A stretch of DNA of 43,667 nt from Rhodothermales bacterium (GTDB lineage Bacteria; Bacteroidota; Rhodothermia; Rhodothermales; VXPQ01), in the NCBI GenBank assembly GCA_022825385.1, contig JAJDWX010000007.1:1-43667 (forward strand), in the 5' to 3' direction. The position numbers and the translations under genes are program-made. Positions within the stretch are counted from its first letter, which is position 1; each line of letters opens with the position of its first letter. Shown here piece after piece: positions 25,439-33,011 of the stretch. The notes beneath the pieces were generated by a model. It saw only the letters and a list, made by a program, of their open reading frames with translations. It did no database searches and was not told where the DNA came from.

Positions 25439-26836
25439 TCAGTCTTCGTCGTCGTCCAGGTCGGGAATGACGACGAATTCCGGATACGCCTCGATCCCCA
25501 GTTCCGCCACGTCCTGTCCCAACTCCTCGACGTTCTTCGAGACGCGGACCCCCATGGTTTTGTCGATGGCCATCCAGACGAGCCAGGAGGCGGCGAACGC
25601 AAAAACGCCAACGGCCAGCACGCCAAGGAGCTGCACGCCAAAGTTGCCGCCCGCGGCAATGCAGACGGCCAGCGTGCCCCAGATGCCGGAAAACAGATGC
25701 ACCGGCACGGCGCCGACCACGTCGTCCACCCGGAGGCGCTCCAGAACCTTTAATCCGATGACGCACAGGGCGCCGCCCACCGCGCCGATGAACACGGCCC
25801 ATTGATGCGACACGATGTCGGGCCCGGCGGTGATCGCCACGAGACCCGCAAGCGCGCCGTTCAGGCTGGCGAGCAAATCCACGCGCCCCAAAAGCGGACG
25901 CGACAGGAAAATAGCGGCCACGAAACCCGCCGCGCCGGCAAGGTTGGTGTTCACAAGAATGTTGCTGATCGCTACGGCGTCCGCCGCGCCGCCGAGGGCC
26001 AGCTGCGAACCGCCGTTAAAGCCGAACCAGCCAAGCCACAGGATGAACACGCCCAGCGTCACCGCGGGCACATTCGACGGCGGCGTGATCTTGACGTCCC
26101 CGTTTTTTCGGAATTTGCCCTTGCGCGCGCCGACGATGAGCACCCCGGCCAGCGCCGCCCAGCCGCCCGTCGAATGCACGATGGTGGATCCTGCGAAATC
26201 CTGAAAGCCCATGGCGGCCAGCCATCCCCCGCCCCAGGTCCAGGCCCCGACGATCGGGTAGATCACCATGGTCAGGATGGCGATGAACACGAAAAAGGAC
26301 CATAATTTGACGCGCTCGGCCAGCGCGCCGGATACGATGGAGGCGGTGGTCCCCACGAACACCATCTGAAAGAACCAGTTCGACATGATCGAATGGCCAT
26401 TGTCAATCACGTCGGCGGCGGCTTCGCGCTCGCCGCCCAGCAGCGCGACTTCGTCCGCAGAGGTTCCGTAGAACAGTTTGAGGGACCCGAACCAGCCGCC
26501 CGGCTCCACGCCGACATACATGATATTGTAGCCGATCAGGTAAAACGTCAGCCCGGCGATCGAATAGAGGCCCACATTCTTCAGGCAAATCACCGAGGCG
26601 TTTTTCGTACGCACGGACCCGGCCTCCAGCATTGTGAAGCCGGCGCACATCCACATCACCAGGGCGCCCCAGACCAGAAAGGAGAACGTGTTCAGCACGA
26701 ACCGGGCCTCGTCGCCCATCATGCTTTGGCCTTGCGCAGCGGGTACGGCGACAAGGAACAGGGCCGCGAGACCGCACAAGCCGACGGCGGCGCGGCGCAG
26801 GGTTTTACGAGAAATACCGGATAAATTGCTTTGCAT
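25439..26836 (-). CDS. amt: ammonium transporter Amt with signal peptide
   Basis: A 465-residue Amt-family channel for ammonium uptake. A cleavable signal peptide is likely (hydrophobic 17-33, then AAQGQS at 33-38), followed by 11 membrane segments. The twin pore histidines are H221 in VHSTGGWAAL and H380 in VPVHLFSGIWG; the outer gate residues lie in NWFFQMVFVGTTASIVSGALAER. The acidic cytoplasmic tail (NVEELGQDVAELGIEAYP...DLDDDED) is where a PII protein would bind, but no glnB/glnK is nearby. ATG 26836 was chosen because it starts the signal peptide and has a G-rich ribosome site just upstream; an in-frame start at 26902 would add a 22-residue leader. Confidence 0.95.
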   Translation of the reverse strand: MQSNLSGISRKTLRRAAVGLCGLAALFLVAVPAAQGQSMMGDEARFVLNTFSFLVWGALVMWMCAGFTMLEAGSVRTKNASVICLKNVGLYSIAGLTFYLIGYNIMYVGVEPGGWFGSLKLFYGTSADEVALLGGEREAAADVIDNGHSIMSNWFFQMVFVGTTASIVSGALAERVKLWSFFVFIAILTMVIYPIVGAWTWGGGWLAAMGFQDFAGSTIVHSTGGWAALAGVLIVGARKGKFRKNGDVKITPPSNVPAVTLGVFILWLGWFGFNGGSQLALGGAADAVAISNILVNTNLAGAAGFVAAIFLSRPLLGRVDLLASLNGALAGLVAITAGPDIVSHQWAVFIGAVGGALCVIGLKVLERLRVDDVVGAVPVHLFSGIWGTLAVCIAAGGNFGVQLLGVLAVGVFAFAASWLVWMAIDKTMGVRVSKNVEELGQDVAELGIEAYPEFVVIPDLDDDED

Positions 26837-26919
26837 GGAGGTCCCCCGGTTCGATCTGGAAAGTTTCACAGGGCTACGGCAGGCCAATTCCTCAAGAAGC
26901 AAAGGGAAAAACTGACCAC

Positions 26920-27034
26920 GTCTATTGAATGTACAAACTAAAAATGATTATCTGCAAATGATTAAAAATATTAGGTTAGAAAATTTTCAACTTAAAAAAT
27001 TAAAGTCCGCCTTGTATTGAGACGGTATCTGGCC
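26920..27034 (-). promoter_or_regulatory. AT-rich promoter region of amt
   Basis: About 100 bases are strongly AT-rich against a GC-rich background. On the minus strand a TTGCAG / TACATT pair about 18 bases apart (near 26930-26962) could be the amt promoter. No NtrC or sigma-54 (GG-N10-GC) site was recognised. Confidence 0.3.
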
Positions 27035-27142
27035 TCAAAATGATTCCTTCATCTCAATGATCGCGGCCCTGCCGTCCCAGACCTTCGGCATACGGCGGGA
27101 GGCAGATTGCAATGCCTGAATGATTTCGCTGTTTTCTAACAT
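27035..27142 (-). pseudogene. truncated ORF after the methyltransferase, probable restriction-endonuclease stub
   Basis: An ATG at 27142, 17 bases after the methyltransferase stop, opens a 35-codon frame: MLENSEIIQALQSASRRMPK, then VWDGRAAIIEMKESF and a stop. The wording GRAAIIE-x-MKE resembles the first 40 residues of type II restriction enzymes that are usually followed by a Trp-rich segment. Here the sequence changes abruptly to AT-rich non-coding DNA. I read it as the remaining N-terminus of a lost cognate restriction gene, on pattern memory only. Confidence 0.4.
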
Positions 27143-27159
27143 GGTGTAACGCGCGTTGC

Positions 27160-27954
27160 CTAATCGCCGAAAAGATGCCCTGTCTCGGCTTTTTCCGGTT
27201 GTCGGATAAGATATTCCCCGGATTCCAGGCGGGCCCGTGCAAACTCGTAGTAATCCGGCACGATTTCGAATCCAACGTAGCGCCGGCCCTTTGCCTTGCT
27301 TACAACGGCCACCTGACCGGAGCCAAGGAACGGATCCATTACAATATCTCCCTCCCGGCTGGAATAGTCCAGCATCTTCTCGATCAGCGCGGACGGCAGT
27401 TTGGTTGGCGTCTTGACCGCCCCGGTCCAGTACTCGCGGTTGATTTGCCACACGTCTTCCTTGTCCTTGTAGTGCGCGGACCCGCCCCCTGGGGCTTTGG
27501 CATCCTTGTCGAACCGGCAATACGGATCGAAATAACGCTGCTTGTCGTCCTTGCATACGAACAGGCAGTGATAATGGGACGTTACGTACTTGCGCCTGGT
27601 CACCACGCCGAACTGGTACTTCCAGATCAGGTGATTAACCGTGGTCAGCTTGCATTCGTCGATGGCGATCAGAATTTCTTTCAGGTGGTTCCACCCGGAG
27701 AATATGTACATGCTGCCCGTCTCCTTCAGCAAGCGCGCGGCCTCCGCAAGCCAGGCCAGCGTGAAAGCCTGGTACTCGCTGCCCGCAACCTCGCCATACC
27801 CCTTCAACACGCGGCTTTCCTTGCGGTTGTAATTGTTTCGCGCCGCCTTGAAATCAATGGCGAAGGGCGGGTCGGTTATGACCAGATCAATGCAGTCGTC
27901 CGGCATTTCGGCCATCAACTCGACGCAGTCCCCCCGCTTTATAGTATCGAACAT
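27160..27954 (-). CDS. site-specific DNA methyltransferase, beta class
   Basis: A 264-residue amino-methyltransferase (N6-adenine or N4-cytosine). The catalytic motif DLVITDPPFAIDF (DPPF at 28-31) comes first and the SAM-binding motif DPFLGSG (207-213) near the end, the order of the beta class. The recognition segment lies between about 110 and 185. The start MFDTIKRGDCVELM at 27954 fits the family; an in-frame ATG at 28029 would add 25 residues. The gene stands alone except for the 35-codon stub after it, so it is either an orphan methyltransferase with a regulatory or maintenance role or what is left of a restriction-modification pair. Confidence 0.92.
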   Translation of the reverse strand: MFDTIKRGDCVELMAEMPDDCIDLVITDPPFAIDFKAARNNYNRKESRVLKGYGEVAGSEYQAFTLAWLAEAARLLKETGSMYIFSGWNHLKEILIAIDECKLTTVNHLIWKYQFGVVTRRKYVTSHYHCLFVCKDDKQRYFDPYCRFDKDAKAPGGGSAHYKDKEDVWQINREYWTGAVKTPTKLPSALIEKMLDYSSREGDIVMDPFLGSGQVAVVSKAKGRRYVGFEIVPDYYEFARARLESGEYLIRQPEKAETGHLFGD

Positions 27955-28220
27955 GCTTTTTCGAACGCCAGGTTCTTGCGCCCGAGCCGTTTTGGGTCCG
28001 TCCTCGAAGGATGGCGAAATGCCGTGCACCGAAGCGTACGGTTGGAATCAGGATACCAACCGAACCACCGCTCGTTCCCGTTGCGCAAACGCTCGCGTCG
28101 CACCCTGAAGCCATGGAAATCCCGTCTCATGGGAGGAATGGCTGGTCGTTGCGCCGCTGTCCGGGCAAGGCGACACCTTGCACCCCAGGCCGCCCTGTCC
28201 AGAACGCCACCCCCGGTTGT

Positions 28221-28236
28221 ACAGTTTTATAACTGT
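28221..28236. promoter_or_regulatory. 16-bp palindrome, candidate operator upstream of the methyltransferase
   Basis: ACAGTT-TTAT-AACTGT is a perfect inverted repeat in the 336-base gap between the coiled-coil gene (stop at 28291) and the methyltransferase (start at 27954). The gap has no other convincing gene. Both flanking genes are on the minus strand, so the site could control methyltransferase expression or end the upstream transcript. Confidence 0.4.
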
Positions 28237-28290
28237 CGATTATTGCTTTTCCAGCGGTTGCCAGAAACCCAAGCATTCATTTCCGGGGCG

Positions 28291-28749
28291 TTACTCCGCA
28301 TCAAGGGGAAGCGGTGCAGGCGGATCGGCGGCGGGCGTTTCTGTAGCCGCAGGGACGGGCGTTTCCATAACCGTAGGAGCCGGGGGCGAATGGATTATTA
28401 CAGGCGGATATGCCGGGGCCGCAGGTTGCAGAAAACGAATCAACAACCCGATAATAGCCGTCATAACAGCCAATGCGGTAAGAATTATCCTGAATTGTTT
28501 TTTCCATTCGTTCGCAAACTCTACCCTGATTTCGGCGAATCGCTCCGCGTTCTCGGTTTGCATTGCAGCGAATCGCTCCGCGCTCTCGGTTTGCATTGCG
28601 GCGAATCGCTCCGCGCTCTCGGCTTGCATTGCGGCGAATCGCTCCGCGCTCTCGGCGTGTACTGCGCTGATTCCTTCTCGCACTTCGTAGCGCACGAAAT
28701 CGGGAAGGGTAATCGTCAGGGGAGCATTATGTTCGGGTTCCTTCGCCAT
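28291..28749 (-). CDS. coiled-coil membrane protein with 11-residue repeats, function unknown
   Basis: I do not recognise a named family. From ATG 28749 the protein has 152 residues: a short leader, then four 11-residue repeats of the type AESAERFAAMQ that predict a helical coiled coil, a charged stretch, one membrane helix (ILTALAVMTAIIGLLIRFL, about residues 85-103) and a Pro/Ala-rich tail. The plan, coiled coil then a single anchor, resembles small DUF1640/CCDC90-like membrane proteins, but the likeness is weak. An in-frame ATG at 28881 would add 44 polar residues. The repeats are nearly identical in DNA, so the number of units may vary between strains. Confidence 0.65.
   Translation of the reverse strand: MAKEPEHNAPLTITLPDFVRYEVREGISAVHAESAERFAAMQAESAERFAAMQTESAERFAAMQTENAERFAEIRVEFANEWKKQFRIILTALAVMTAIIGLLIRFLQPAAPAYPPVIIHSPPAPTVMETPVPAATETPAADPPAPLPLDAE
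28535..28666. repeat. 33-bp tandem repeat, four copies, inside the coiled-coil gene
   Basis: Four consecutive 33-base units begin GCGAATCGCTCCGCG at 28535, 28568, 28601 and 28634, with few substitutions. Each encodes one 11-residue coiled-coil unit on the minus strand. Confidence 0.9.
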
Positions 28750-29067
28750 GTTCTCGGCCTTGTCGGGGGTTTCCGTCTTTTCTGTACGCGCTTCAGGGTC
28801 GGGCTTATGCCTCTTCTGGGATTTCACCGTCCGGTGCGATCCCGCGCCGGTGGCGAGATGCTGTTGCAGTTGGGGGGACATATGCTACGTTGCGCCGTGC
28901 GCTACAGAACGTCATGCGAGTGCAGCGGAAAGGTGCGTCCGTGCCTGTGCCCGCGCTACCTTTGCCTGCCCGCTGAAAATCACGAACGGAATCAATGCGT
29001 TTGCCGCGTACGCTTGCGCCACCGCCTCTTTTCGGAAGCGCCGGCTTATTATAGCGTATCCTGATAG

Positions 29068-29140
29068 TGGCGGGGGCGGGATTTGAACCCGCGACCTCCG
29101 GGTTATGAGCCCGGTGAGCTACCAGCTGCTCCACCCCGCG
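29068..29140 (-). tRNA. initiator tRNA-fMet (CAU)
   Basis: The minus strand folds as a 73-base tRNA. The anticodon loop is CTCATAA with the CAU anticodon on a CCGGG/CCCGG stem that includes the three G-C pairs typical of initiators. The T arm is GCGGG-TTCAAAT-CCCGC. The acceptor pairs GCGGGG with CCCCGC, leaving C1 opposite C72 unpaired, as expected for an initiator. The discriminator is A and CCA is not encoded. Confidence 0.93.
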
Positions 29141-29396
29141 ATGTATGCGCGACGCAATGCGCCGCCTGGTATAGAATGTCCATAATACGAATTTATTCCG
29201 ACAAAAGCAAGGAAATCATGATTTCCGCGTTATGAAAAGGCGGCGAATGGGCGAGAAGCGTGTGCATAAGCGCTTCTCCGGGCGAGCGTTTTTCCCGCCG
29301 CCGACGGCTTGGCAGCCAAACCCGGAACCCTTCCATTTCCCAAATAGTAAGGCTTGGCGAACGGATCGCCTCATCCCTTGACGCCGTACGGACCCG

Positions 29397-30083
29397 ATGC
29401 CCGTTTCTCACTTCACTCCTGCCACGCTTCAGTTCCTCAAGGAATTGGCGGCGAACAACGACCGGGACTGGTTCCAGGCCAATAAGCCTCGCTACGAAAG
29501 AGACATCAAGGAACCCGCCTTGCGCTTCATCGCGGATTTCGCCGAGCCGCTGCACCGCGTCAGTCCGCATTTCCGGGCCGATCCGCGCGCGGTCGGCGGT
29601 TCGCTTTTCCGCATCTACCGGGACGTACGCTTTTCTAAGGACAAAAGCCCGTACAAAACCCATACGGGCATTCATTTCCGGCACGAAGCAGGCAAGGACG
29701 CGCACGCCCCCGGCTTTTATCTGCATATCGAGCCGGGCGGCTCCTTTGCGGCCTGCGGCATATGGCGCCCGCCCGCCCCGGCGCTTGTCGCGATCCGCCA
29801 AGCCATCCTGGACGATCCCGACGCCTGGACGGAAGCAAGGGACGACGCGCCCTTCCGCGCCGCGTTCGCATTGTCCGGCGATTCGCTCAAGAAAGCTCCT
29901 CGGGGAACGGACCCGAACCATCCCCTGATTGAGGACCTGAAGCGAAAAGACTTCATTGGCGTAGCGCCGCTTGGGGAGGAGGCCCTTGTTGCAGAGAATT
30001 TTATCGACCGTTTTGCGGCGTTATGCCAGCGCGCGGCGCCCTTTCAGCGCTGGCTGTGCGGCGCGCTGGACGCAGCCTGGTGA
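29397..30083 (+). CDS. DUF2461 family protein
   Basis: The 228-residue protein is a full-length DUF2461 member (TIGR02453 type). Recognisable pieces are FTPATLQFLKELAANNDRDW near the start, RIYRDVRFSKDKSPYKTHTG (about 75-94) and GFYLHIEPGGSFAACGIWRP (about 106-125). The molecular role of this widespread soluble family is not established. ATG 29397 is the natural start of the conserved region. It lies 256 bases from the initiator tRNA, and no other gene is seen in that gap. The TonB-type gene follows 55 bases later, but functional linkage is not evident. Confidence 0.9.
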   Translation: MPVSHFTPATLQFLKELAANNDRDWFQANKPRYERDIKEPALRFIADFAEPLHRVSPHFRADPRAVGGSLFRIYRDVRFSKDKSPYKTHTGIHFRHEAGKDAHAPGFYLHIEPGGSFAACGIWRPPAPALVAIRQAILDDPDAWTEARDDAPFRAAFALSGDSLKKAPRGTDPNHPLIEDLKRKDFIGVAPLGEEALVAENFIDRFAALCQRAAPFQRWLCGALDAAW

Positions 30084-30138
30084 ACCTGCAAACCCCAACG
30101 TGCACGTCCAAATATCCAAACGCAAGGGGGATCGAAAA

Positions 30139-30699
30139 ATGCGCAAAAAACGATCGGCTCGGCGGCGCCTGCTCGCCCTGATGCTTGGGGCTGCCCTGAC
30201 CTCCCTGTTGTCTTCGGAAACGCAAGCCCAGGCGCTGGCGCAAGCGGAACCCCGCCTGCAACCCGTACGCCACGCCCCGCTGGAAGCAATGCATCGACCC
30301 GGCGCAAGGCCGCGGCTGTTCTTGCCCTCCAGCGGCTTTCCGACGATAGAAAGTATTCCCGAATTGATTGGCGGACTTCCCGAACTGGTCGAGAAAGTGC
30401 GGTACCCTCCGTCCGCTCGCGACAGGGGGATCCAGGGCGTGGTCACGATATCGTTCGTCGTGAACGAGGCGGGCTACGTAGAGCAAGCCGCCGTCGCAGA
30501 GGGCGTGGGGGGCGGCCTGGACGAAGAAGCCCTGCGCGTCGTGCGCGAGGCGCGATTCAAACCCGGCGCCAGGATAAAAATGCTGCCCGACGGCAATTGG
30601 GTTCGCAAGGTCGTTCCCATGGAAATGAGCATCCCCATTACGTTTATATTGCACCAGGTCCCCCGCCCGGAATTGCCCCAGCGGCTTTGGACCTGGTAG
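30139..30699 (+). CDS. TonB C-terminal-domain protein, first of a tandem pair
   Basis: A 186-residue protein: a basic start, one hydrophobic segment (RRRLLALMLGAALTSLL, signal or anchor), a short linker, then a TonB C-terminal domain. The conserved core reads YPPSARDRGIQGVVTISFVV, followed by EEALRVVREARFKPG. TonB proteins pass energy from the inner membrane to outer-membrane transporters. The linker here is short for spanning the periplasm, and no exbB/exbD is nearby, so an energy-transducing role is uncertain. ATG 30139 follows AAGGGGG at 30124-30130. The next gene is a diverged duplicate. Confidence 0.85.
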   Translation: MRKKRSARRRLLALMLGAALTSLLSSETQAQALAQAEPRLQPVRHAPLEAMHRPGARPRLFLPSSGFPTIESIPELIGGLPELVEKVRYPPSARDRGIQGVVTISFVVNEAGYVEQAAVAEGVGGGLDEEALRVVREARFKPGARIKMLPDGNWVRKVVPMEMSIPITFILHQVPRPELPQRLWTW

Positions 30700-30799
30700 C
30701 GCCGACCCGACAGCCCGAAAAGGCCGCATGCGCATCGCGCCGATACGTCGGTTGCGCCCGACGTTCAAAAATAACCGACTTTCGACGAGGGCAAGGAAC

Positions 30800-31369
30800 A
30801 TGCGCAGAAAACGATCCACAGGGAAAGGTCTGTCCGTCCTCGTCGCCGCAGTCCTGATTGGGAGTTCGTGTCCCGAAGCGCTGGGACAGGCGGAGCAAAA
30901 AGCGAGGGAGGCAGCAAAGGCGGTACCCATCGAGCCGTTGAAAACCGCCCCGCTGGAAGCGCTGTCGCAGGGGCCTTTGGAAAGAAAGCCGGTATTTCTG
31001 GAAGATCAGGTCTGGATTATTGGAAAAGAGCCGCCCGAATTGATTGGAGGCATCAAAGCCTTGCTTGCGAAAATGATATATCCCGAGTCTGCTATCCAAA
31101 ATGGCATTCAGGGAAAACTTGTGGTATTGTTCGATGTCAACGAAGAGGGACATGTAGAAAACGCCGTAGTCGATAAGCCTATTGGCGGCGGCCTGGACGA
31201 AGAATCCCTGCGCATCGCCCGCCAGGCGCGATACAAGCCGGGCGTGCAACTGGAATTGACGCCGGATGGCGCCGTGCATCGCAGGCCGATCAGGGTTCAG
31301 ATGCAGTTACCCATGTCGTGGCATCTGAAGAGGGGAGAAACGTATATTACCCCGCGCGGCGGAATCTGA
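30800..31369 (+). CDS. TonB C-terminal-domain protein, second of a tandem pair
   Basis: A 189-residue paralogue of the gene before it, with the same order: basic start, hydrophobic segment (GLSVLVAAVLIGSSCPEAL), linker, TonB domain (YPESAIQNGIQGKLVVLFDV; EESLRIARQARYKPG). The shared phrases ELIGG before the domain and GGGLDEE inside it show tandem duplication. An AAGGA ribosome site stands just before ATG 30800. A Cys in SSCPEA could suggest lipidation, but it does not form a proper lipobox. The two copies may serve different outer-membrane receptors; neither receptor nor ExbBD genes are in the window. Confidence 0.83.
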   Translation: MRRKRSTGKGLSVLVAAVLIGSSCPEALGQAEQKAREAAKAVPIEPLKTAPLEALSQGPLERKPVFLEDQVWIIGKEPPELIGGIKALLAKMIYPESAIQNGIQGKLVVLFDVNEEGHVENAVVDKPIGGGLDEESLRIARQARYKPGVQLELTPDGAVHRRPIRVQMQLPMSWHLKRGETYITPRGGI

Positions 31370-31423
31370 TAACACCCGTAGCCTCGCCAGCGGCAACCGC
31401 AAACGCCATTCAGGACAAAGCAT

Positions 31424-32539
31424 ATGGACGAAACGGAAAACGGCGGCGCGGACGCGGGGGCAACGCGTCAGGAAATCGGCATGGTCCTTTCGCTTGCGGT
31501 CCTTGCGGCGTTGGCCATAAAAATACCGGCGTTTTTCGGCCTGTCGATGGAAGACGGGAACGAAACATTTTACGCCCGCAACATGAGCCTGTTTGCGCTC
31601 CCGTTTCTGGCCGGATATTTCGCCTGGAAGCGCGATCTCCGCATGAAAACCTGTTTGTGGATTGCGGCGGCTTTCGGCGCGGCGGCCGCGCTGGTCAATC
31701 TTTACCCCTTCCAGCCGGAAGGCGACGCCGAGATACTTGCCGCGCTGCACCTGCCCATCGCGCTATGGCTCGCCATTGGCGTTGCGTACGCCGGCGGCGC
31801 ATGGAGCGACCGTTCGAAACGCATGGATTTTGTCCGGTTTTCCGGGGAAATGTTTCTGTACTACGTGCTTATCGCGCTGGGAGGCGGCGTGCTGTCGGGC
31901 CTTACGATGTTCCTGTTCGCGGCGATCGACCTGGACGCCGAATTTTTTATTACCAACTGGATAATCCCTTGCGGCGCCATGGGGGCCGTGCTTGCAAGCG
32001 CCTGGCTGGCGGAAACGAAGCAACGCGCAATGGTCCATGTCGCGCCTTTGCTGACGCGCCTGTTCACGCCGCTTTTCGCCCTCGTGCTCCTTGTTTTTCT
32101 GGGCGCCATGGTATGGACGGGAAATATCCTTGGCGTAGCGCGCGAGGCGCTAATCGCGTGCGACCTTTTACTCGTCGTGGTGCTCGGCCTTTTGCTGTAC
32201 GCCGCGTCGGCGCGGGATCCCGAACAAAAACCGGGCCTGTTCGACCGGATTCAACTCGCGCTCGTCGCGCTGGCCCTCGTCGTGGATATCGTGGCGCTCG
32301 CGTCTATCGCGGCCCGCATATCGGAGTTCGGATTCAGCCCGAACAAGGCGGCGGCGCTGGGCATGAACCTGCTACTGCTCGTTAATCTGGCCTGGTCCGC
32401 CTGGCTGTACGCCCGTTTTCTGCGCGGCGCAGGCTCCTTCGCCGCCCTGGAACGCTGGCAGACCAACTACCTCCCGGCCTACGCAATCTGGGCGGCATGG
32501 GTAGCGGCGGCGTTCCCCCCGCTTTTCGGATATGTGTAG
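31424..32539 (+). CDS. DUF4153-like polytopic membrane protein
   Basis: A 371-residue protein with about ten hydrophobic helices from residue 20 to the end. The closing segment, ALERWQTNYLPAYAIWAAWV then AAAFPPLFGY, is characteristic of DUF4153 inner-membrane proteins, whose function is unknown. The conserved acidic FAAIDLDAEFF loop lies mid-protein (about 163-173). The gene follows the second TonB gene by 54 bases on the same strand. Downstream is the hairpin and tandem-repeat spacer. Confidence 0.75.
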   Translation: MDETENGGADAGATRQEIGMVLSLAVLAALAIKIPAFFGLSMEDGNETFYARNMSLFALPFLAGYFAWKRDLRMKTCLWIAAAFGAAAALVNLYPFQPEGDAEILAALHLPIALWLAIGVAYAGGAWSDRSKRMDFVRFSGEMFLYYVLIALGGGVLSGLTMFLFAAIDLDAEFFITNWIIPCGAMGAVLASAWLAETKQRAMVHVAPLLTRLFTPLFALVLLVFLGAMVWTGNILGVAREALIACDLLLVVVLGLLLYAASARDPEQKPGLFDRIQLALVALALVVDIVALASIAARISEFGFSPNKAAALGMNLLLLVNLAWSAWLYARFLRGAGSFAALERWQTNYLPAYAIWAAWVAAAFPPLFGYV

Positions 32540-32548
32540 GGAAGAGAG

Positions 32549-32653
32549 GGGGCTTGGGGTGCGGATTTGAACGAACCATAAACGTGCGGTAGGCTACGAG
32601 GAAGTAGCCGATCCCGGGCCCTATGTTTCGTTCAAATCCGCACCCCAAGCCCC
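32549..32653. repeat. large inverted repeat with a nested stem-loop
   Basis: Arms 32549-32580 and 32622-32653 are complementary at 31 of 32 positions. The 41-base loop holds a second perfect hairpin, GGCTAC (32592-32597) and GTAGCC (32604-32609). It starts 10 bases after the DUF4153 stop. It could be a very strong terminator, a miniature inverted-repeat element or a structured RNA. The flanking tandem repeat makes a mobile or REP-like origin plausible. Confidence 0.85.
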
Positions 32654-32901
32654 GTTGTCATCCTGAATTTCCAGACAGAACATACCTTCCCGGAAGGGCC
32701 GGTTAAAATAATAAGGCGCAAGAATTCCGAGGTTAAATAGCAGATTAGGGGTCTGAGGCGCGTCTCAGGCCCCGTTGTCATCCTGATTTTCCAGTAGCAC
32801 ACGCCTTATTCCGGCAAGGCCGGTTAAAATAATAAGGCGCAAAAATTTCGAGGTTAAATAATTAAGGTGGAGCGGATTTCGGGGTCTGTGGCACAGGCCC
32901 C
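32649..32901. repeat. two tandem copies of a ~120-bp intergenic unit
   Basis: Units begin GCCCCGTTGTCATCCTGA at 32649 and 32769, and each contains GGCCGGTTAAAATAATAAGG. Each unit ends in a GGGG...CCCC hairpin: CTGAG/CTCAG at 32744-32768 and CTGTG/CACAG at 32881-32901, so the same module (unit plus hairpin) was repeated and diverged. GTCATCCTGA is a common beginning of dispersed repeats in related genomes. No gene is seen between 32540 and 33011. Confidence 0.8.
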
Positions 32902-33011
32902 AAATGTTGTTCAATTCGCATATTCGCTGCGGTTTCACGACAAAAGAGCCAGGCGTTTCCGAAATTACGGCGGATTGTTTTGCGAACTATTCCAGCCTTG
33001 CAACACCCCTC

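Noticed and set aside
27939-28130. 63-codon minus-strand frame overlapping the methyltransferase start
   Set aside because: No family likeness and it overlaps the better-supported start; could be a tiny leader gene, but there is no positive evidence.
28535-28666. 33-bp repeats as a CRISPR array
   Set aside because: Units are directly adjacent without spacers and lie inside a reading frame.
27175-29064. 629-codon plus-strand frame over the methyltransferase and coiled-coil genes
   Set aside because: Runs antisense to two clear genes and has no domain pattern.
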